From Limosilactobacillus caviae (GTDB lineage Bacteria; Bacillota; Bacilli; Lactobacillales; Lactobacillaceae), in contig NZ_BMDS01000005.1 in assembly GCF_014635905.1 (NCBI RefSeq), positions 148,843 to 212,842 on the forward strand: DNA of 64,000 nt. The letters are read 5' to 3'. Position numbers and translations under genes: made by a program. Shown here piece after piece: positions 60,701 to 64,000 of the stretch. Numbering within the stretch: the stretch's first letter is position 1; every line of letters starts with the position of its first letter. The notes beneath the pieces are model-generated. The model was not told the DNA's origin. It made no database searches and saw only the letters and a program-made list of their open reading frames with translations.

Positions 60701-60968
60701 TAATGCGATTACTCCACATTCTATGTATGCTGAATCTTCAGTAAGCAATGATGCAACAATGCAAACTGGCGGATTCAAAGAAATGAGTACCAACCTAGTA
60801 AATGCCATTGTTCAAGCATTACAAATGCAAAACACCACTAATAGTAGTAACCAACCAGTTGATTTACACTTAACCGTTAAGATTGGTGACGAGTCATTTG
60901 GTGAACATGCTATCAAAGGAATTAATGCGGTAAATCAAAAGAATGGTCGAAATATGTTAAATATCTAA
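54786..60968 (+). CDS. Tape measure protein with lytic transglycosylase domain
   Basis: The 2060-residue protein sets tail length. It has an N-terminal coiled coil, a hydrophobic region around residues 425-500 (MLASQLIVFTLLYQGIMMLA), two Trp-containing tandem repeat arrays (35-residue and 44-residue periods), a glycine-rich segment and a C-terminal lysozyme-like domain. In that domain the catalytic Glu is in IQTESGGNERAIGG (about residue 1839), followed by GLLQTKPGTFRQF. The enzyme would open peptidoglycan during injection. Confidence 0.94.
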   Translation: MDLEELELRFRANYGDVLQKMDELTSLIDQKTNDMQVKIQSNLDRIQQNMNDNASKANEKAKEEVRQREETENSKQKSIERTASVQDDATNRIIEGNKAQAESSKEAVNESEKSLDSLTARLQEASNMQQRIAQQTKVARETVGDIPVKQAQQEVRPKEKPRPRIKNSSFDDYQEKRIQSYMPKRPVDLGIDDEIQAEVSRAKKEIDGLVSHINEKMQQAQSMQRRIATLMASRDNLDMSKQGSQVRAMRLDEQLANAQVKMERYQNQAKALAQEMSQELNTIPNSLKRIEREMDQTEGKIERIRRTIAETKAQDAVLGRSSGNNKELKETEAEYKRLVNRSNELAKAYSYVSSRGDELRNASSRVNTTLAQEGNTASNTSSRLSRLRNTISNVTSSFRRMGDSGSSSMRRAGTSASLLSERLKGVKMAMSMLASQLIVFTLLYQGIMMLAQGMGSALMTNRQFASSFNAIKVNLLTAFYPIYSYVLPAINALMNALRKATGWIAQFTSALTGMSLSGARSGAQGLYNQVRAMNDTSKAASKASDAVKKQQQEQAKAVQRANQQIAEANRQGAAAVAAENEKIKAANEQAKKAFEDTKKANEDLQASLMGFDELNVLDNNKNNSDNGSFEAQPLEKFTPQQKQDTPIFDDPGIDDGGAGDEGDPGLDWNVPLEASQNAIDAANKVKKVLGEIFDPMKKAWDEKGQAVVDAAKYSWKEIKRLLGDVGNSFLHVWDNGTGQKVMENLLQLLADMLNIIGDIARAFAEAWEEGGRGTRFIQTIFDSLNNILVAIHHIAESFREAWNTGDLGKRIFANLLDLATNLVKFIGDIAKAFDEAWQHGNNGTKMWQAILNAINNALKVFKDMTGSIDEAWNHSKLGVSIWENIIKLITGVANASANMDDQFDKAWKHGNVGTSIFKTLLGMVNDMLSALSDMENYTASWAKKMDFTPLLRSIDNLLKAIRPVTKDVWDGLAWAYKNVLLPLEKFTITNLLPDFFNLLAAALKVVHSVIKAAEPIFEWFFNGFLKPLAKITGFAIVGALKLLTGALNLLSDWIDHHQTAVKVMTTTLMTMFSLKVAGKTISSIKDFTDTLKIVTMLSFDKLKHGAKYADDLLGTVIDFSKHPITKIQELAKIKFDNFKTGVGKLKDLWNEVNKKWQNTNLAKTDFLKSAKSSIKTGEPIKLGQKLGIGLSTAMIAVTSGIDIYKGIKAKNKETKFKDFGSGIGGAIGGGIGLFFGGPLGAAIGQQIGSFIGKWGGTGAAKFSDGWAKYGKGKKPKDWVEAIGFKSHEILDNFTSWAKQVGPNISNYIGKSKKDIEKAGKNIGKWTTGFISDTQKTLKKWASGIGTNFNKDVEKSKKLAVAGSNKLKSWTTGFVADAKKNIKSWAQKIGSNINTDVEKGKKFAKQAGSKIKDWTTDFIGNAKKKVHSWSSQIGSNINDSVENGQSMAKNAGEKLKSWTTDFRESASGLVRQWAERLGDHINNGSESSRSGSVNAGNKLSEWTRSFFNDANSSIHNWAGNLGGHVGNGISGAYNAAKNAGERLGSWVSNFRDGTSRTLGSWAGGLGSTIGGGITSGLHNISSAVGKVVDAIVRPVQKATDKIREGINWVLGKLGGGSVGWGYFNWNAYKTGTQNHPGGLALVNDQDGDIYRESYELPNGEQGLFPAKRNFLTYLPAGTKVKTATDTANELANMVPKYAGGIGSFNFDFSGISRVLSSLNFGGLFSGIGGFFDAAMDELENVTDDIAHPEKLVNYIVDKFVTYDWGAGEVPLKLAKGAVNEEKKGMMNWARKVIDQFGGATHQTGPGAEGWRSAVKKALRKNGLPASADYVNAWVRQIQTESGGNERAIGGNDGLADGNATGLLQTKPGTFRQFAFPGHGNIMKGYDNMLAAINYAKQTYGARGMLAVIGHGHGYEDGGLISKHGFYEIGEGDKPEMVIPLMNRELGMQRINEAIAFMNRNFGGGLQLPTALSNNAITPHSMYAESSVSNDATMQTGGFKEMSTNLVNAIVQALQMQNTTNSSNQPVDLHLTVKIGDESFGEHAIKGINAVNQKNGRNMLNI
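56960..57610 (+). repeat. 35-residue tandem repeat in the tape measure gene
   Basis: The codon pair for Ala-Trp recurs at 57081, 57186, 57291, 57396 and 57501, exactly 105 bp apart, within repeats of pattern (F/I)DEAW(x)2G(N)xGT. A sixth, more diverged copy lies about 102 bp before the first. Confidence 0.85.
58700..59480 (+). repeat. 44-residue tandem repeat in the tape measure gene
   Basis: The Trp codon of a (K/G)xWTTxF-like motif lies at 58758, 58890, 59022, 59154, 59286 and 59418, exactly 132 bp apart. Six units can be aligned, the last two more diverged. Confidence 0.88.
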
Positions 60969-60983
60969 GGAGGAGATGGATGG

Positions 60984-61340
60984 TTGTATTCTCTAAAAAT
61001 TTCTGGGACAGTGGTTAATCCGGCCCCACAAACAATGCAAGTTGCTATTCAAGATATTGATGCAAAGGCGACCCGTGATGCGCAAGGTCTTTTACATCGT
61101 GATCGAGTAGCAACTAAAAGAAAAATAACATTAACTTTTGGTGCTTTAACAGTAGCCGAATGTTCAAAGATTTTGGATTCTGTTAAGGCCGAATTTTTTA
61201 GTGTTGAATATTTAGATCCAGTAGACGGGCAAGTTCGATCAGGGACGTTTTATGTTGGCGATCGGACAGCGCCCGTTTATTCATTTGTAGGATCATTACC
61301 GGTTTGGAAAGGTTTATCTTTTGATCTGATTGAGCAATAA
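60984..61340 (+). CDS. Distal-tail region protein (DUF6711-like)
   Basis: A 118-residue beta-rich protein directly after the tape measure gene (ITLTFGALTVAECSKILD, FSVEYLDPVDGQVRSGTFY). This position usually holds the distal tail or a small baseplate protein. The family appears to be DUF6711. TTG 60984 has AGGAGGAG 8 nt upstream; ATG codons nearby are out of frame. Confidence 0.68.
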   Translation: MYSLKISGTVVNPAPQTMQVAIQDIDAKATRDAQGLLHRDRVATKRKITLTFGALTVAECSKILDSVKAEFFSVEYLDPVDGQVRSGTFYVGDRTAPVYSFVGSLPVWKGLSFDLIEQ

Positions 61341-61355
61341 GGAGGTGATTAATTA

Positions 61356-64000
61356 GTGTTAACACAATCAAAAGAAGTTCAAAATGCTTGGCGAGCTTCA
61401 CAGCGAACTTTGGATATTAAAGTTACGATTGATGGTAAAACATATGGTGCAACTGATATTAATAGTTTGAAGTATGATTCCGGAGCTTACAATGGTGATA
61501 CGTTTGCAATTGGGTCTACGTATTCAAATACAGTTCAGATTGAATTCTCTCACCTTATTGAGGGATTGAAGCTGGGAATGGAAGTTCGTCCTAGCATTGG
61601 AATAAAAACGTCTAGTGGTTATGTTTATGAACCGTTGGGCGTTTTTATTATCTCCAGTGAAATCAAGATGGACCGAAATAATAATCTTACGACTGTTAGT
61701 GCTAGTGATCGTTTCTGTGGCTTAGAGGGAACTTATACATCTAAATTAACGTACCCAGCTAAAGTATTAGATGTCATTTCGGAGATTTGTGCACAATCAG
61801 GCGTTAAAGCTAATACTAATGATTTAGCACGTCTTCCGCACCAAGAAGATTTGCCAGCTCCAATCACTGGTCAAAGCTACCGTAAAGCACTTGGCTGGAT
61901 TGCTCAGTTGTATGTTGGCTATGCTCTGTTTGATCGACAAGGTTTATTTACAATTCGGACAATTTCTGAACCAAACTATGAATTAGATCCTAGTCAATAT
62001 GAACAAGCAGGACTAACGAAGAATGAAGCTGCCTACAAGATTAATGGTATTCAGTGTCAAGTCACGCTTACCACTAAAACTCGTGATGGTGAGAGTACAG
62101 AGGAAACCAAGACTTATCAAGCGGGGGATGCTACTGGTTCGCAAATTAAACTCGAAAATAATATCATGACACCACAACGGCTCAATGATATTTGGGAGCA
62201 ATTGAAAGACTTGACTTTTTACCCGTTTAGTCTGAATTGGTTTGGAAATCCTGCTGTTGAAGCAGGGGATTGGCTACGGCTAGAAGATAAACAAGGTAAT
62301 TCTTTTGTTGTTCCAAACAGTAGTTACACACTTGATTTTAATGGTGGACTTTCTGCAACTTCAAAAGCTGATCAGACAACATCTTCTGATCAAATGGTTC
62401 CTTGGCAAGGTAGTGTTGCTCAAACAATTAAAGAATTACAACTTAGAAGAGCGCCAGACGGGACAGTTGTGTTTCCGTCAAGCGTAACAGAACCACCAAC
62501 TAACGCTAAGTTCAATGATGTTTGGTTTAAGAAAAATGGTAATTCAACTGAACTTTGGATATTTGAAAAGCAAGATGATGGGTCTGGTAAGTGGATTCGT
62601 AAAGATTTATCTGATGACGAGATAAAGAAAAAGGTTGCAGACGCTCAACAAGGGCTTAACCAAGCCAAAGTAGATATCATCAACAATAAGCAGAAAGCCG
62701 ATGCCGATATTGAGAACCTTAATAAATCGATTGAAGATAATAAAAAAGTTGCCGATGAAAGCTTGCAAAAGCTAAACGATTCGGTAACCAATCTGCAAGG
62801 TCAGTATGATAATAATATTGTTCCTAACTTGAATAAGGTAATGGCCGATGCGTCTGACGCACTGCAAAAGTATATCTCTGCTCAAAATTCAATTGCTGAT
62901 TTAGCCAAGCGGGCACAAGAGCAAGGAAAAAATATTGCTAATGTAACCAACACCGTTAAAGGATTGAATGTCAATTACGCCAATTTAGCAGGAGATGTTA
63001 ATTCCACTAAAGTAGATGTAAAAGGTCTACAAACCACTATTGGTACTGCTAACGGTGATATCGCACAGTTAAAGCTTGATGCACAGAATCTGCAAACAAT
63101 GTTGGCTGGTAAAGTTGATAATACTACCTACACGAACTTTGTTAATTTGACTAATCAAGCTTTGAACGTTCGGTTAACTGCTAGTGATTTAAATGGGTAC
63201 GCTAAAACAACTGACGTACAGGCTACAGCTAATGGGTTGAAGTTTAATATTGATAGCGTCACCGATCGAATGAATAATTTGAAAGTTGGTGGTCGGAATC
63301 TAATTCCTAATAGTGGGACTGATATTGTTATTGAGTCAAAGACAACTGACCCATATCCTGCGTGGGACAATAAAGCAGTTTATTGGAATTTGACTCCTGG
63401 TGAAACATATACGTTTTCTGTTTCGGCAACGAATACCAATGGTGTAGAGCAAGCTTCTGTAAGAATCTTTAAGGAAAGCTTAGATGGTAAATTTATCAAT
63501 AAAGAAGCAGCTCATTGGTATTTCAACGCTGATGGCAAACGTCGTAACTTTACTTTTACAACTCCTAATGATGCTATTCCTTATGATATTTGGCTGTATG
63601 CGGGACCAATGGGGACGCTGCAAGGTAAAGATTTTACCACAACTTACCATCACCCCCAGCTTGAAGTTGGCACAGTCGCTACCGATTATCGCCCCGCTCC
63701 AGAAGACGTTGCTAATGACATCACACAACTTTCTGCACGGATAACGGCAAACAGTCAACAGTTTAGCAGTTACTACACTAAATCCGAGACCAATACTAAA
63801 ACCAACATCGCTAAAAACGATGCTGTTAACGCTATTAAAAGTGATTCTAATTGGACTGGCTTGAAGAATGTATTAACTAATAGTGGCTTTCTACAAACAG
63901 CTGATGGCTTTCTTCAAAAAGTGCAACAAACAACTGTTCCTATGTTTAATGGCGGTGGAGTTAATCTACTACTAAATACCCAGAATTTTGACCATAATTG
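61356..64000 (+). CDS. Tail hub / adsorption protein, 5' part
   Basis: The frame runs open from GTG 61356 (GGAGGTG upstream) to the window edge, at least 881 residues. The N-terminal ~400 residues look like a tail hub (TLDIKVTIDGKTYGATDIN, EPLGVFIISSEIKMDRNNNL). Next comes a coiled-coil segment (about 430-560, DAQQGLNQAKVDIINNKQKA), then a jelly-roll module starting VGGRNLIPNSGTD, typical of carbohydrate-binding modules in phage adsorption proteins. It probably binds the host surface; the C-terminus is not seen. Confidence 0.83.
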   Translation, partial: MLTQSKEVQNAWRASQRTLDIKVTIDGKTYGATDINSLKYDSGAYNGDTFAIGSTYSNTVQIEFSHLIEGLKLGMEVRPSIGIKTSSGYVYEPLGVFIISSEIKMDRNNNLTTVSASDRFCGLEGTYTSKLTYPAKVLDVISEICAQSGVKANTNDLARLPHQEDLPAPITGQSYRKALGWIAQLYVGYALFDRQGLFTIRTISEPNYELDPSQYEQAGLTKNEAAYKINGIQCQVTLTTKTRDGESTEETKTYQAGDATGSQIKLENNIMTPQRLNDIWEQLKDLTFYPFSLNWFGNPAVEAGDWLRLEDKQGNSFVVPNSSYTLDFNGGLSATSKADQTTSSDQMVPWQGSVAQTIKELQLRRAPDGTVVFPSSVTEPPTNAKFNDVWFKKNGNSTELWIFEKQDDGSGKWIRKDLSDDEIKKKVADAQQGLNQAKVDIINNKQKADADIENLNKSIEDNKKVADESLQKLNDSVTNLQGQYDNNIVPNLNKVMADASDALQKYISAQNSIADLAKRAQEQGKNIANVTNTVKGLNVNYANLAGDVNSTKVDVKGLQTTIGTANGDIAQLKLDAQNLQTMLAGKVDNTTYTNFVNLTNQALNVRLTASDLNGYAKTTDVQATANGLKFNIDSVTDRMNNLKVGGRNLIPNSGTDIVIESKTTDPYPAWDNKAVYWNLTPGETYTFSVSATNTNGVEQASVRIFKESLDGKFINKEAAHWYFNADGKRRNFTFTTPNDAIPYDIWLYAGPMGTLQGKDFTTTYHHPQLEVGTVATDYRPAPEDVANDITQLSARITANSQQFSSYYTKSETNTKTNIAKNDAVNAIKSDSNWTGLKNVLTNSGFLQTADGFLQKVQQTTVPMFNGGGVNLLLNTQNFDHN

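Larger units (their letters stand above)
23577..64000. mobile_element. Temperate siphovirus prophage (left part; right end outside window)
   Basis: Everything after the rplS terminator is phage-like: integrase, lysogeny module, switch, replication and recombination genes, late regulator, terminase, head and tail genes in canonical order. The SPP1-type portal, PBSX-type large terminase, capsid protein E, tail tube, gpG/gpGT chaperones and long tape measure define a long-tailed siphovirus. At least two early genes carry frameshifts, so the element may not be fully active. The left boundary is placed between the terminator and int; no attR is available to fix it. Confidence 0.95.

Overview
The window looks like a low-GC Gram-positive chromosome of the family Lactobacillaceae, most likely a Limosilactobacillus of the L. 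reuteri type. The evidence is the Firmicutes gene order (stp-prkC-rsgA-rpe-thiN, then plsX-acpP-rnc-smc-ftsY-ylxM-ffh-rpsP-khpA-rimM-trmD-rplS), strong AGGAGG ribosome binding sites, frequent TTG and GTG starts, and lactobacillus-type phage genes. The species is an inference from gene content and style; no database was searched.

Bases 1-23,576 are ordinary core chromosome, all on the + strand. The genes cover 16S rRNA methylation (partial rsmB), a PP2C phosphatase / PASTA kinase pair, ribosome assembly (rsgA, rimM, rpmB, rpsP, rplS), thiamine and pentose phosphate steps, fatty acid and phospholipid entry (fakA, plsX, acpP), recG, RNase III, SMC, and the signal recognition particle pathway (ftsY, ylxM, ffh). 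An APC amino acid permease sits between trmD and rplS. Several promoters and intrinsic terminators can be read directly.

From just after the rplS terminator to the end of the window (about 23,577-64,000) lies a temperate siphovirus prophage; its right end is outside the window. Order: integrase; a leftward lysogeny module (unknown protein, membrane/zinc-ribbon protein, lipoprotein, SHOCT protein, ImmA-type peptidase, CI-like repressor); a genetic switch with four copies of a TAGTCAAAAGACTA operator; rightward early genes (Cro-like, Rha-type antirepressor, RecT, a PD-(D/E)XK exonuclease, a broken DnaD-like initiator, DnaC-like loader, RusA, many small genes) with two leftward genes embedded; an ArpU-type late regulator; about 1 kb without protein genes that folds into a dense series of stems, including two tRNA-like domains; small genes separated by terminators; a split adenine methyltransferase; then the packaging, head and tail genes (terS, terL, portal, Prp protease, MuF, scaffold, decoration, capsid E, connectors, tail tube, frameshifted chaperone, 2060-residue tape measure with lytic domain, distal tail protein, and a tail hub / adsorption protein running off the edge).

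The most interesting points are: (1) the large structured RNA at 39,681-40,551, which resembles the GOLLD/ROOL class of giant phage RNAs; (2) a phage-encoded Prp cysteine protease together with a shared LKL(N/D)LQRFA N-terminal motif on scaffold, capsid and tail tube proteins, suggesting coordinated maturation cleavage; (3) a hairpin element repeated just after the stop codons of three lysogeny genes, with compensatory stem changes; (4) the operator/promoter layout of the switch, where two candidate promoters face each other; (5) frameshift lesions in the replication initiator and another early gene.
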